11,127 nucleotides of DNA. Source: CAG-611 sp964487215 (GTDB taxonomy: Bacteria; Bacillota_I; Bacilli_A; RF39; UBA660). The notes below the pieces were generated by a model that was given only the letters and a program-made list of their open reading frames with translations, did not search any database and was not told the DNA's origin. This document shows, piece after piece, positions 1 through 7,295 of this stretch. The position numbers were made by a program, and so were the translations under genes. Numbering within the stretch: position 1 is the first letter of the stretch; every line of letters begins with the position of its first letter. Location: the NCBI GenBank assembly GCA_964487215.1, contig CAZAPU010000026.1:1-11127 (forward strand). Reading direction: 5' to 3'.

Positions 1-795
1 GATGTAATGTGTAATAAATATATAAAATTTGATATGTTTTATAAAGAAGCTAAAAAACTTGGAGCTGATTATATTGCAACAGGACACTATGCTAGAATTA
101 GTAATGAGAATTTATTAAAAGCGATTGATGATAATAAAGATCAAACTTACTTTTTAGCTGGACTTTCTAATGAACAATTAAAAGATGTTTTATTTCCAAT
201 AGGAGAGTTAGAAAAACCAGAAGTTAGGAAAATTGCTGATGAATATAATTTAATTACTGCAAAGAAAAAAGATTCTACAGGAATCTGTTTTATTGGTGAA
301 AGAAGATTTAAAGAATTTTTAGAAAATTATTTACCAAATAAACCTGGTGATATGATTGATATAAAAACTAATAATAAAGTAGGGGAACATATTGGCTTAA
401 TGTATTACACAATTGGTCAAAGAAGAGGGTTAGATATTGGTGGTAATACAGATAGATTATTTGTGGTAGGAAAAGATTTAAATAAAAATATTTTATATGT
501 TTGTGAAGGAAAAGATAATGAGTATTTGTATTCAAATAGTTGTATTATAGATTCTCTTACAATCAATATAGATGAATTACCTAAAAATTGTACTGCTAAA
601 TTTAGATATAGAAGTAAAGAAATTCCTGTTACTTTAGAACAAATAAACGATAAAGAAATATTAGTTTCATATGAATCATGTAAAAGTGTTACACCGGGTC
701 AATTAGCAGCTTTATATTTAGAAGATAGATGTTTCGGTAGTGGCATAATAAAAGAAGTAAGAAAAGATAATAAAAAATTATGGTATTTATTATAA
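1..795 (+). CDS. mnmA: tRNA-specific 2-thiouridylase MnmA, 3' part (5' end outside window)
   Basis: MnmA uses ATP and a persulfide relay to thiolate U34 of Lys, Glu and Gln tRNAs in the cytoplasm. The reading frame is open from base 1, where an Asp-Val-Met-Cys-Asn-Lys stretch matches the family's NPDxxCNKxIKF segment, so the Met at base 7 is internal and not a start. About 264 residues are visible of a family length near 360. The missing N-terminal third would hold the PP-loop SGGVDS motif. Both conserved cysteines are present: the first at bases 10-12 (E. coli Cys102 position) and the second at 286-288 in DSTGICFIGER (E. coli Cys199 position). GADYIATGHYAR, TIGQRRGL and the C-terminal beta-barrel ending TPGQLAALY are intact. 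The stop codon lies inside a terminator hairpin shared with the convergent gene. Confidence 0.97.
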   Translation, partial: DVMCNKYIKFDMFYKEAKKLGADYIATGHYARISNENLLKAIDDNKDQTYFLAGLSNEQLKDVLFPIGELEKPEVRKIADEYNLITAKKKDSTGICFIGERRFKEFLENYLPNKPGDMIDIKTNNKVGEHIGLMYYTIGQRRGLDIGGNTDRLFVVGKDLNKNILYVCEGKDNEYLYSNSCIIDSLTINIDELPKNCTAKFRYRSKEIPVTLEQINDKEILVSYESCKSVTPGQLAALYLEDRCFGSGIIKEVRKDNKKLWYLL

Positions 796-822
796 AAAGT
801 AGAAAACTAATTCTACTTTTTT
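794..822. terminator. Bidirectional intrinsic terminator between convergent mnmA and the CYTH gene
   Basis: An 11-bp perfect stem (794-804 with 811-821) closes a 6-nt loop. It is A-rich on the left and T-rich on the right, so each strand yields a hairpin followed by a U-run. It overlaps the TAA of mnmA (793-795) and the TAG of the minus-strand CYTH gene (813-815). One element therefore serves both genes. Confidence 0.8.
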
Positions 823-1319
823 CTTGTTCTTTTAAAATAATTTTTCATTTTATATTCTTCATCGTATGTAACTTCTTTACCAAAGAATTCAGGTGGGATA
901 AAATTATTTGCTTGTTCTTCACTTTCAAATTCAATTTCTCCATAAATAAATGAAGAATCTAAATCTTTATCTACTAGTGAACATTCAAGTATTAGACCAT
1001 TATCTAACTTAAATCTATAATAATCTTTTTCAATTTCACAACTATCAGTATCAATTGCAAATGTTTTCAATTTTATATATTTACATTTTGATATTTCATA
1101 TTCATCTTCATCTCTTGATAAATTACCAGCACCTTTTTTAGTAAAATAATATTTATTATTACTTGTATAATCAGCAAAAATAGTAAATACTCTTCTAATT
1201 CTTATTTCTGGATCTAATGACAAATATGTTTGTTTTATATTTGTTCTTAATATACAATTATTTTCTTTTTCTAAAAAATCTGGTATTTCATCAAATAAAA
1301 ATTTTCTTTCTATTTCCAT
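813..1319 (-). CDS. CYTH-domain triphosphate tunnel metalloenzyme (probable inorganic triphosphatase)
   Basis: This 168-residue protein opens with MEIERKFLF, the ExExK signature (E2, E4, K6) of the CYTH/triphosphate tunnel family. Other tunnel residues follow in order: EIRIRR (39-43), the TKKG strand (60-63), R-x-E-x-E (69-73), YRF (101-103), LEC (111-113), GEIEFE (127-132) and GKEVTYDEEY (147-156). The length fits short bacterial single-domain members such as those of Clostridium and Nitrosomonas. Those hydrolyse tripolyphosphate with a divalent metal. Thiamine triphosphatase or adenylate cyclase activity occurs elsewhere in the superfamily and cannot be excluded. It has its own AAGGAG site at 1326-1331, 6 nt before the start. 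It lies 22 bp downstream of alr, so it is probably cotranscribed from the alr promoter. Confidence 0.88.
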   Translation of the reverse strand: MEIERKFLFDEIPDFLEKENNCILRTNIKQTYLSLDPEIRIRRVFTIFADYTSNNKYYFTKKGAGNLSRDEDEYEISKCKYIKLKTFAIDTDSCEIEKDYYRFKLDNGLILECSLVDKDLDSSFIYGEIEFESEEQANNFIPPEFFGKEVTYDEEYKMKNYFKRTRKK

Positions 1320-1341
1320 AATAATCTCCTTAATTATATAA

Positions 1342-2502
1342 TTATTTTATATAAATCCTTTTTATTGTTTCATTAATATTAGTAAATAAATAAATAGGAC
1401 TTAATTCTAATATACTTGCAATATGTTTTGTATCATTTATGTTATCTAATAGAATGACAGAATCATTAATTTTTACTTTATCATCAACAACAACAGTAAT
1501 CATATTCATATTAGTTGCACCTACAATAGGGTAGTAATTACCATTAATTTTTACTTCTCTATTATAGTTATTAAAAGGTAATCCATTAGAATAACCAATT
1601 CCAATAACTGCAATTGTAATATCATCTTCAGTTTTATAAGAAGCATTATATCCGATATAACTATCAGCTGGAACTTTCTTTATATCAATTACTTTACTAT
1701 ATAATGTCAAAGCTTGTTTTAATTCAATATTAAAATTATTATTTATATTAGATATTTTTTTTTGCTTTCTTATTATATTTCTTCTTATTTTTTTTAATTT
1801 ATTTATTAAACCATTTTCGTTTATTGAATTGATTGAAACACCATATAATAATGAACCAATTCTAACAGTATTACAAAATTCTATTTTAGGGTGAACAACT
1901 AATGAAGTACTACAAGAAATGTGAATCATTTTAAATTTATTTAAATCAAGTTCTTTAGTTAAATCTTTAAAATTATTTAATTGCTTATCCCAATTTCTAT
2001 CAATAATTCCTATGGTTGACATATGAGTGAATATACCTTCTAAAATAATATTACTTTTATTATTTAAGCATTCATTATAAATAGTATTTATTTCTTCTTT
2101 ATCATTAATACCAAGTCTATTCATTCCAGAATTAATTATTAAATGAACTTTAATTTTTTTATTTAATTTTTTAAGTTCTTTATAAAAACTAAAATTACTA
2201 ATTACAATTGTAAAATTATTATCTATACATATATTAATGTCATTTATGGCTACTGGAGTCATTATTAAGATAGGAATATCATATTTTAATACTTGTTTTA
2301 GTTTTATTGCTTCTGATAAATCTGAAACTGCTAAATAATTAATACCATTTTCAATCATAGTATTAGCAACTTCATAACCATGGCCATATGCATTTCCTTT
2401 TACAACAGCAATATAGTATTTATAATCTTTATATTTACTTAAAATGTTTTTAACATTAAATGCAATATTATTTAGATTAATTTCTACATAATTATTTTCC
2501 AT
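1342..2502 (-). CDS. alr: Alanine racemase (PLP-dependent)
   Basis: Alr interconverts L- and D-alanine to supply D-Ala for peptidoglycan. The PLP lysine is K35 in VVKGNAYGHG, and the second catalytic base is Y285 in IGYNASY. Supporting positions are R129 (GMNRLG), R214 (VRIG, family RPG), GYSNG (303-307, family GYADG) and a C-terminal KRIY (381-384, family RVPRxY). Two things are unusual. The family GRxCMDQ loop reads GATNMNM (328-334), so the Arg, Cys and Asp of that loop are replaced. A Lys/Asn/Ile-rich stretch of roughly 25-30 residues (about 227-258) is inserted between the N-terminal barrel and the C-terminal beta domain, giving 386 residues. Catalytic residues are intact, so an active racemase is expected. 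A clear AAAGGAG site (2509-2515) fixes the start. Confidence 0.95.
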   Translation of the reverse strand: MENNYVEINLNNIAFNVKNILSKYKDYKYYIAVVKGNAYGHGYEVANTMIENGINYLAVSDLSEAIKLKQVLKYDIPILIMTPVAINDINICIDNNFTIVISNFSFYKELKKLNKKIKVHLIINSGMNRLGINDKEEINTIYNECLNNKSNIILEGIFTHMSTIGIIDRNWDKQLNNFKDLTKELDLNKFKMIHISCSTSLVVHPKIEFCNTVRIGSLLYGVSINSINENGLINKLKKIRRNIIRKQKKISNINNNFNIELKQALTLYSKVIDIKKVPADSYIGYNASYKTEDDITIAVIGIGYSNGLPFNNYNREVKINGNYYPIVGATNMNMITVVVDDKVKINDSVILLDNINDTKHIASILELSPIYLFTNINETIKRIYIK

Positions 2503-2508
2503 ATTTTT

Positions 2509-2558
2509 CTCCTTTAAAATTACATTTTAATTATACCTAAAATAATAATTAAAGTAAA
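2509..2558 (-). promoter_or_regulatory. Sigma-A-type promoter and RBS of the alr-CYTH operon
   Basis: Read on the minus strand, a -35 box TTTACT (2553-2558) and a perfect TATAAT -10 box (2530-2535) are separated by exactly 17 nt. A Shine-Dalgarno AAAGGAG (2509-2515) lies 6 nt before the alr ATG. The region is shared with the divergent flippase operon. Confidence 0.7.
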
Positions 2559-2567
2559 TATAAGAAC

Positions 2568-2597
2568 TTGATTTCAATGTTATATTTATGATAAACT
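2568..2597 (+). promoter_or_regulatory. Weak candidate promoter of the flippase-murT-gatD operon
   Basis: TTGATT (2568-2573) lies 18 nt upstream of TAAACT (2592-2597). An overlapping TATGAT (2587-2592) resembles a -10 box but has no well-spaced -35. The region must hold the promoter, because the upstream gene is divergent, but the exact boxes are uncertain. Confidence 0.35.
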
Positions 2598-2622
2598 AGA
2601 ATAGAAAATTATGGAGAAAATT

Positions 2623-4281
2623 ATGGAAAAGAAACTTAAAAAAAACTCTTTTATTGAAGGTACAATTATTGCATCACTTGCAATTGTTATTACTAAGGTA
2701 TTAGGAACATTATATGTTATACCGTTTTATTCAATTATTGGAGAGAATGGTGGAATTTTATATTCTTATGCATATAACATATATAATCTATTTTTAAATA
2801 TTTCAACGGCAGGTTTACCACTTGCTATTAGTATGCTAGTTAGTGAATACATTTCTTTAAATATGCAAGAAGCAAAGGAAAGAACATATAAAATAGCTAA
2901 ATATTTTATTTTTGCAATCTCAATAATTGCATTTTTTATATTAATTATATTTGCACCTAATATTGCTACATTTATGTTAAAGGGTATTGAAGGTGGAAAT
3001 CCAATTAGTGATGTTGCTACTGTTATTAGAGCTATATCATTTTGCTTATTAATTACACCATTTTTGAGTGTAATTAGAGGTTATTTACAAGGTAATAAGT
3101 TTATTGCACCAACTTCTATTAGTCAAATTATTGAACAAGTTGTTAGGATAGCTGTTGTTTTAATAGGATCTTATGTTTCAATAAAACTATTAGATTCAAG
3201 TATTACTACTGGAGTTAGTGTTGCATTAACTGGTGCTTTCTTTGGTGGTTTAATTGCTTTTATATATTTAAAAGTAAAAATTAATAAAAATAAAAAATCA
3301 TTTATTAAAAGTGAAAAAAGGGATGATGTATCTAATAAGAAAATTATTAATAATTTAATTAAATTTTCTATTCCTTTAATAATTATTTCTGTTGTAAATA
3401 ATTTATACGAAATAACTGATATGAAATTAATTATAAAAGCTTTGTATATGATTGGTTATTCTGCTGATAAAGCAGAATTGATTGCAAGTATTACTTGTAC
3501 TTGGGGTCCAAAAATATGTATGATTATAGGTGCAATTGCATTGGGATTAGTAACTAGTTTAATGCCTCATATGGTAAACAGTTATACAGTAAAAGATATG
3601 GATGGAGTTAATAATAAATTTAATCAAGCATTAGCAACAATTATTACTATTTGTTTACCAATGGGAATAGGATTGTTTTTTATAGCAGAACCGACATATT
3701 TTATCTTTTATAATTATAGTGAATATGGTCCTTTAATATTAAAATTTTTAGCTTTTCTTACAGTATTATCAAATGTTGTATTAATTGTAAATATGTCGTT
3801 ACAAAGCTTAAAAAAATTTAAAATTATATATCTTAATACTGCGGTAGGATTAATAGTAAATTTAATATTAGATGTACCATTAGTATTATTATTTAATAAA
3901 ATAGGTATTTATCCTTTTTATGGTACAGTAGCAGCAACAATTATTGGATATATCTGTTCATTAATTATTTGTTTTGTATGTATAAATAAAGAATTTAAGT
4001 TTAAATATAATAAGTTGTTTGAAGTATTAAAAATGCTTATTTTACCTTTATTAGCAATGATTGCTGTTTTAATACTTCTAAGTAATTTCTGTCCAATTAG
4101 TATTAATAATAGATTTACTGCAATTATTGGAATAATTATATATATAATACCAGCTGTATTAGTATTTGGAATTGTTGCTTTAAAAAATGGATTATTATTT
4201 GCAACTTTTGGTAAAACTTTTGTGGATAATATTTTAGTTAAATTGCATCTAAAAAGAAAGGAAAATGACAATGAAAATTAG
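2623..4281 (+). CDS. MurJ/SpoVB-family lipid-linked precursor flippase (MOP superfamily)
   Basis: This is a polytopic membrane protein of 552 residues with about 14 hydrophobic segments, the size and topology of the MVF/polysaccharide-export branch of the MOP exporters. The N-terminus (EGTIIASLAIVITKVLG, then a YVIPFYSIIGENGG segment and STAGLPLAISMLVSEY) closely resembles Bacillus YtgP/MurJ and SpoVB. Lipid II export is the likeliest job. A wall-polymer flippase is the alternative, because paralogues are hard to separate by eye. I place the start at 2623 and not at the in-frame ATG at 2611. GGAG at 2613-2616 sits 6 nt before 2623, and nothing comparable precedes 2611. Its TAG overlaps the murT start by 11 nt, so the genes are probably translationally coupled. 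That location beside a lipid II ligase pair supports the cell-wall role. Confidence 0.9.
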   Translation: MEKKLKKNSFIEGTIIASLAIVITKVLGTLYVIPFYSIIGENGGILYSYAYNIYNLFLNISTAGLPLAISMLVSEYISLNMQEAKERTYKIAKYFIFAISIIAFFILIIFAPNIATFMLKGIEGGNPISDVATVIRAISFCLLITPFLSVIRGYLQGNKFIAPTSISQIIEQVVRIAVVLIGSYVSIKLLDSSITTGVSVALTGAFFGGLIAFIYLKVKINKNKKSFIKSEKRDDVSNKKIINNLIKFSIPLIIISVVNNLYEITDMKLIIKALYMIGYSADKAELIASITCTWGPKICMIIGAIALGLVTSLMPHMVNSYTVKDMDGVNNKFNQALATIITICLPMGIGLFFIAEPTYFIFYNYSEYGPLILKFLAFLTVLSNVVLIVNMSLQSLKKFKIIYLNTAVGLIVNLILDVPLVLLFNKIGIYPFYGTVAATIIGYICSLIICFVCINKEFKFKYNKLFEVLKMLILPLLAMIAVLILLSNFCPISINNRFTAIIGIIIYIIPAVLVFGIVALKNGLLFATFGKTFVDNILVKLHLKRKENDNEN

Positions 4282-5656
4282 ATTTTATTTAGCACTAATT
4301 TTAGCAAAAATTTATATAATTTATACTAAAATTATTAATGATGAAAGAAATGACAAAGCAGGTTTACTAGCTTTTAAAGTTTGTCCTAATTTTAATTCTT
4401 ATATAGCAAAGCCAAAAATGGTTGTAATGATTACAGGTACAAATGGAAAAACTACTACTACTAATTTAATTAATAGTATATTTAAATTAGAAGGTAAAAA
4501 GACAGTATGCAATGATTGGGGAGCAAATACTATTGCAGGCCATGCAAAATGTCTTATTGATGGGGTTAATATTTTTAATAAATCTATTGTAGATGTTGCT
4601 GTTTTAGAAGCAGATGAGATGACCACACCAAAAAGTGTTCCACCAATTAAACCAAATTATTTAGTTATTTCTAATATATCAAGGGATTCAATAAGAAGAA
4701 ATGCAAGTTATTATTTTATTATGAATAAAGTAAAACAAGCAATAAAAAAATCACCATCTACTAAACTTATTTTAAATGCTGATGATCCAATTAGTAGTTT
4801 TGCTACTGATGATGAAAAAAGATGTATTTATTATTCAATAAATAAAGATAGTGATGAAATAACTGAATATAATGCTAATGACTTCACAATTTGTCCAAAA
4901 TGTTATTCAAAGCCTAAATATGTTTATCAGCATTATAGACATATTGGAAAAGTAAAATGTCCAAATTGTGATTTTAAATCTAAAGAAGGAAATTATATAG
5001 TAACAAATTTAGATTATAAAAAAGGTCTAATGATTATTGAAAATAACAAAAATAAAGAAAAATATGATTTTAATATTGATAGTATTTTTAATGCATTTAA
5101 TTATTTATCAGTTATAACTCTTTTTAGAGAATTAGGAGTTAGCTATGATAATTTAAAAGGATATATTAAACAAATTTCTATTCCAAAAAGCAGAAAAGCA
5201 GAGACAGTTGTTAATGGTATTGAAATAATTAATCAAAGTGCTAAAGGTCAAAATGTAAGTGCTTCTTCTACTGTATTTAAATACTTATCTACTGAAAAAG
5301 AAGAAATGGAAATAATTCTTATTATTGATGAGGTATATTGGCATGAAAACTCATTTGAAACTATTACTTGGTTATATGAAACAGATTTTGAATTTTTAAA
5401 TGTACCAAATCTTAAAAGAATAGTAGTTTCAAGTAAACGATATAAGGATTATAAATTAAGACTACTTTTAGCAGGCATTCCTGAAGAAAAAATAGTGTGC
5501 ATAGATGATGAATTAGCAACGACTGATTACTTACAATTAAAAGGAACAAAGAAAGTATATATTTTATATGAGATAGATACAGTTACAAAATCTCATCAAA
5601 TTAAAGATAAGATAGTTGATAAAATTAAGAAAGAAGGTATTCATTATGAAGATTGA
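4271..5656 (+). CDS. murT: MurT-like Mur ligase (lipid II isoglutaminyl synthase family, divergent)
   Basis: This 461-residue protein has the Mur ligase fold followed by the DUF1727 C-terminal domain typical of MurT. Visible motifs are the ATP P-loop GTNGKTTTTN (56-65), LNADDP (168-173) and a four-Cys zinc ribbon inserted in the middle domain (C208-PK-C211 and C230-PN-C233). Canonical MurT activates the D-Glu carboxylate of lipid II with ATP, and GatD delivers ammonia. Here the FFRDQxDR-type motif reads ISRDSIRRNA (136-145). The ADGRD(T/V)SW segment, whose Asp completes the GatD triad, reads WHENSFETITW (357-367). The start at 4271 is chosen over 4265: AAAGGA (4257-4262) is 8 nt from 4271 but only 2 nt from 4265, and the downstream gene begins with the same 11-nt overlap arrangement. 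The exact reaction of this divergent form is unknown. Confidence 0.87.
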   Translation: MKIRFYLALILAKIYIIYTKIINDERNDKAGLLAFKVCPNFNSYIAKPKMVVMITGTNGKTTTTNLINSIFKLEGKKTVCNDWGANTIAGHAKCLIDGVNIFNKSIVDVAVLEADEMTTPKSVPPIKPNYLVISNISRDSIRRNASYYFIMNKVKQAIKKSPSTKLILNADDPISSFATDDEKRCIYYSINKDSDEITEYNANDFTICPKCYSKPKYVYQHYRHIGKVKCPNCDFKSKEGNYIVTNLDYKKGLMIIENNKNKEKYDFNIDSIFNAFNYLSVITLFRELGVSYDNLKGYIKQISIPKSRKAETVVNGIEIINQSAKGQNVSASSTVFKYLSTEKEEMEIILIIDEVYWHENSFETITWLYETDFEFLNVPNLKRIVVSSKRYKDYKLRLLLAGIPEEKIVCIDDELATTDYLQLKGTKKVYILYEIDTVTKSHQIKDKIVDKIKKEGIHYED

Positions 5657-6362
5657 GGTCTTATATCCTGAACTAACTAATATATATGGAGATCTTGGTA
5701 ATATTAGATACTTAGAAAAAGTGGTAAAAGATATTGAAATAATTTATACCGGTATTAATGAAGAACCAAAATTTAACAAAGAAAAAATAGATATGATATA
5801 TCTTGGATCAATGCCTGAAGTTCATCAAGAAATAATAGTAGAAAAACTTTTGAAATATAAGAAGAATATTAAAGAATTAATGGAAAATAACACTATATTT
5901 TTATTTACTGGAAGTGCTATGGAAATAGTAGGAAACTATATAGAAGAAAAAGACAAAAAGATTAACACTTTAGGATTATTTGATATATATTTTAAAAGAG
6001 ACTATGAAAATAGACATAATTCTTTTTATGTAGGTGTATTTGATAATTTAAAAATAGTAGGTAATAAGAGTCAATTTACTTTTGCATACGGAAATAATAA
6101 TTATCCATTTTTAAACACAACAGTAGGGGTAGGAATGAATATGAGTGAGAGTAAAGAAGGTATACATTATAATAATTTTTTTGCTACTAGTTTACTTGGA
6201 CCAATTTTAGTATTAAATCCATTCTTTACAAAATATTTGTTAGGATTAAAAGGAATAAAATCAAAATTAAGATTTGAATCAGATGCAATTGATGCTTATC
6301 AGTTACAAGTTGAATTATTAGAAAAACCAGATGCACAAATTATTTTAGGAGACCATTATTAA
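5646..6362 (+). CDS. GatD-like class I glutamine amidotransferase homologue lacking the catalytic Cys and His
   Basis: This 238-residue protein aligns along its length with GatD: YPELTNIYGDLGNIRYL (7-23), a GLFDIYF segment (110-116), EGIHYNN (171-177) and GPILVLNPFF (185-194). In active GatD the nucleophile elbow reads ICGGYQ(F/L)LG. Here it reads FTGSAMEIVG (87-96), which puts Gly89 (bases 5910-5912) at the Cys position. The YLHGP motif reads SLLGP (182-186), which puts Leu184 (6195-6197) at the His position. The glutamine-contacting ENHGGRT-type segment is also replaced. The fold and pairing with MurT are kept, but glutaminase activity is not expected. The start at 5646 is set by AAGAAGG (5631-5637) 8 nt upstream. 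It overlaps the murT stop by 11 nt. A structural, regulatory or alternative amine-channelling role is an inference. Confidence 0.85.
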   Translation: MKIEVLYPELTNIYGDLGNIRYLEKVVKDIEIIYTGINEEPKFNKEKIDMIYLGSMPEVHQEIIVEKLLKYKKNIKELMENNTIFLFTGSAMEIVGNYIEEKDKKINTLGLFDIYFKRDYENRHNSFYVGVFDNLKIVGNKSQFTFAYGNNNYPFLNTTVGVGMNMSESKEGIHYNNFFATSLLGPILVLNPFFTKYLLGLKGIKSKLRFESDAIDAYQLQVELLEKPDAQIILGDHY

Positions 6363-6389
6363 AAGAATTTATAATCAATAAATTTTTTT
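6361..6389 (+). terminator. Possible intrinsic terminator after the murT-gatD operon
   Basis: A run of A/T-rich bases (6361-6371) can pair with 6379-6389 over 11 positions, with one G-U pair and a 7-nt loop. The right arm is a seven-T tract. There is almost no G-C pairing, so it is a weak terminator at best. Confidence 0.4.
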
Positions 6390-6394
6390 CGTTA

Positions 6395-6418
6395 TATAAT
6401 ATAAACCAATTTTAGGAG
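6395..6418 (+). promoter_or_regulatory. Candidate -10 box and RBS for the metallopeptidase-like gene
   Basis: A perfect TATAAT (6395-6400) is followed by AGGAG (6414-6418), 6 nt before the ATG at 6425. No convincing -35 box is seen at 16-18 nt upstream, so the promoter is only tentative. The ribosome binding site is clear. Confidence 0.45.
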
Positions 6419-6424
6419 TTATTT

Positions 6425-7228
6425 ATGACACAAGAAGAAGAAATAATAAAAGTAGCAAAAAAACTATATGCAGTAAAAAATATTTATCCAAACTCTAAAA
6501 GTATTGATGATTCAATAAATCAACTTTTAAAGTTATGTGTTAATTATGTTCCAAAGATTGCAGATGAAGTTTTTCATATATTTAATTATGTTAGAGTAAA
6601 AAAGAAAGACACAGATCAATCTTATTCTATTACTATGGATGAAAAAATCCAAAAAATAGCATCCCTTGTCAATTATTATCGAGAAAGTTATTATTTACAA
6701 AACAATGCTTATCAAAAATGTAATTTAACCATTGATGTACTTGATTTATTAACTTGTTGTGATTATGATTATAAAAAAAAGAAAAATTTTGATGATAATT
6801 ATACAAGAGATGAACAAATCAGTTTATATAGAGAGTATTTAGAATCATTTAGTGATAAATCAAAATTAATTAATTTTCAAAAGTTCTTAAATTCAAATAA
6901 AAATTATTCTTTAAAAAAATGTTCACCTTCTTACGATCCACCTTTAGGAACAACAATTCCTATTACTAGAAAAAGATTATATATGTGGGTCGAAAACAAA
7001 AAATGTTCTAATCCATTAGAATTAATTACTCTTGTTCATGAATTTGAACATGTATTAGATTTTTATAAAAGGGGAAGTTTCGACTCAGAATTTGATGAAT
7101 TACCTGCAATATTAAATGAATTATATTTTTGTGACTTTCTTTGTGAAAAAAGACATAATGATCTATATTCATTAAAATTAAAATATAACGAATTAGTTTT
7201 TATTCTTAATAATTATATATATTCTTAA
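6425..7228 (+). CDS. HExxH metallopeptidase-like protein, probably the N-terminal part of a gene frameshifted by a 19-bp duplication
   Basis: This 267-residue protein has no signal peptide or membrane segment. It carries a zincin motif LVHEFEH (203-209), followed by DELPAILNE (224-232). The pattern resembles the HExGH...ExxSxxNE arrangement of M3 peptidases (thimet oligopeptidase/oligoendopeptidase F), with H205, H209 and E225 as likely zinc ligands and E206 as the base. The His-to-Glu spacing (16) is shorter than in classic M3 enzymes, and the protein is less than half their length. The Tyr-rich segment around YMWVENK precedes the active site. The frame ends at a TAA created in the second copy of a 19-bp tandem repeat. 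With one copy, it would run on into the downstream frame to give 381 residues. The segment lost here lies C-terminal to the zinc site. Family membership is suggestive only. Confidence 0.7.
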   Translation: MTQEEEIIKVAKKLYAVKNIYPNSKSIDDSINQLLKLCVNYVPKIADEVFHIFNYVRVKKKDTDQSYSITMDEKIQKIASLVNYYRESYYLQNNAYQKCNLTIDVLDLLTCCDYDYKKKKNFDDNYTRDEQISLYREYLESFSDKSKLINFQKFLNSNKNYSLKKCSPSYDPPLGTTIPITRKRLYMWVENKKCSNPLELITLVHEFEHVLDFYKRGSFDSEFDELPAILNELYFCDFLCEKRHNDLYSLKLKYNELVFILNNYIYS

Positions 7229-7238
7229 TAATTATATA
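7201..7238 (+). repeat. Exact 19-bp tandem duplication spanning a stop codon
   Basis: TATTCTTAATAATTATATA occurs twice back to back (7201-7219 and 7220-7238). Because 19 is not a multiple of three, the second copy is read one frame off and creates the TAA at 7226-7228. Removing one copy joins the upstream frame to an open frame running to 7589 with no stop in between. Confidence 0.95.
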
Positions 7239-7295
7239 TATCGAGGAGTAAAAAGTTATTTTATATATAAATCGTTATTTGGAAAAAATTTTTTT

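Noticed and set aside
2611..2622. Upstream ATG giving a flippase four residues longer
   Set aside because: No Shine-Dalgarno precedes 2611, while the GGAG inside 2613-2616 is ideally placed for 2623.
4265..4270. ATG at 4265 as the murT start
   Set aside because: Only 2 nt separate it from AAAGGA. The ATG at 4271 has 8 nt spacing and reproduces the overlap seen at the next junction.
3918..4271. Minus-strand 117-residue open frame opposite the flippase 3' end
   Set aside because: It mirrors the hydrophobic flippase coding sequence, has no ribosome binding site or family motif, and the plus-strand gene is well supported.
4399..4626. Minus-strand 75-residue open frame opposite the murT P-loop region
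   Set aside because: It is an antisense shadow of a strongly conserved Mur ligase segment and has no start signal.
5616..5645. Upstream ATG adding ten residues to the GatD-like protein
   Set aside because: The conserved N-terminus begins at MKIEVLYPEL (5646), which has a good ribosome binding site. The extension lies wholly within murT.
5654..5656. Possible Mycoplasma-type code with TGA as Trp
   Set aside because: This TGA ends murT exactly where the family ends and the next gene overlaps it, and Trp residues elsewhere use TGG.
6773..6780. Eight-A run as a phase-variation tract
   Set aside because: Similar A and T runs occur throughout this AT-rich window, for example in alr and at the start of the deacetylase gene. 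On its own it is not informative.
7243..7248. GAGGAG as a ribosome binding site for a separate gene after the 19-bp repeat
   Set aside because: No ATG, GTG or TTG in the downstream frame lies 5-12 nt after it, and it reads naturally as codons in the repaired fused frame.
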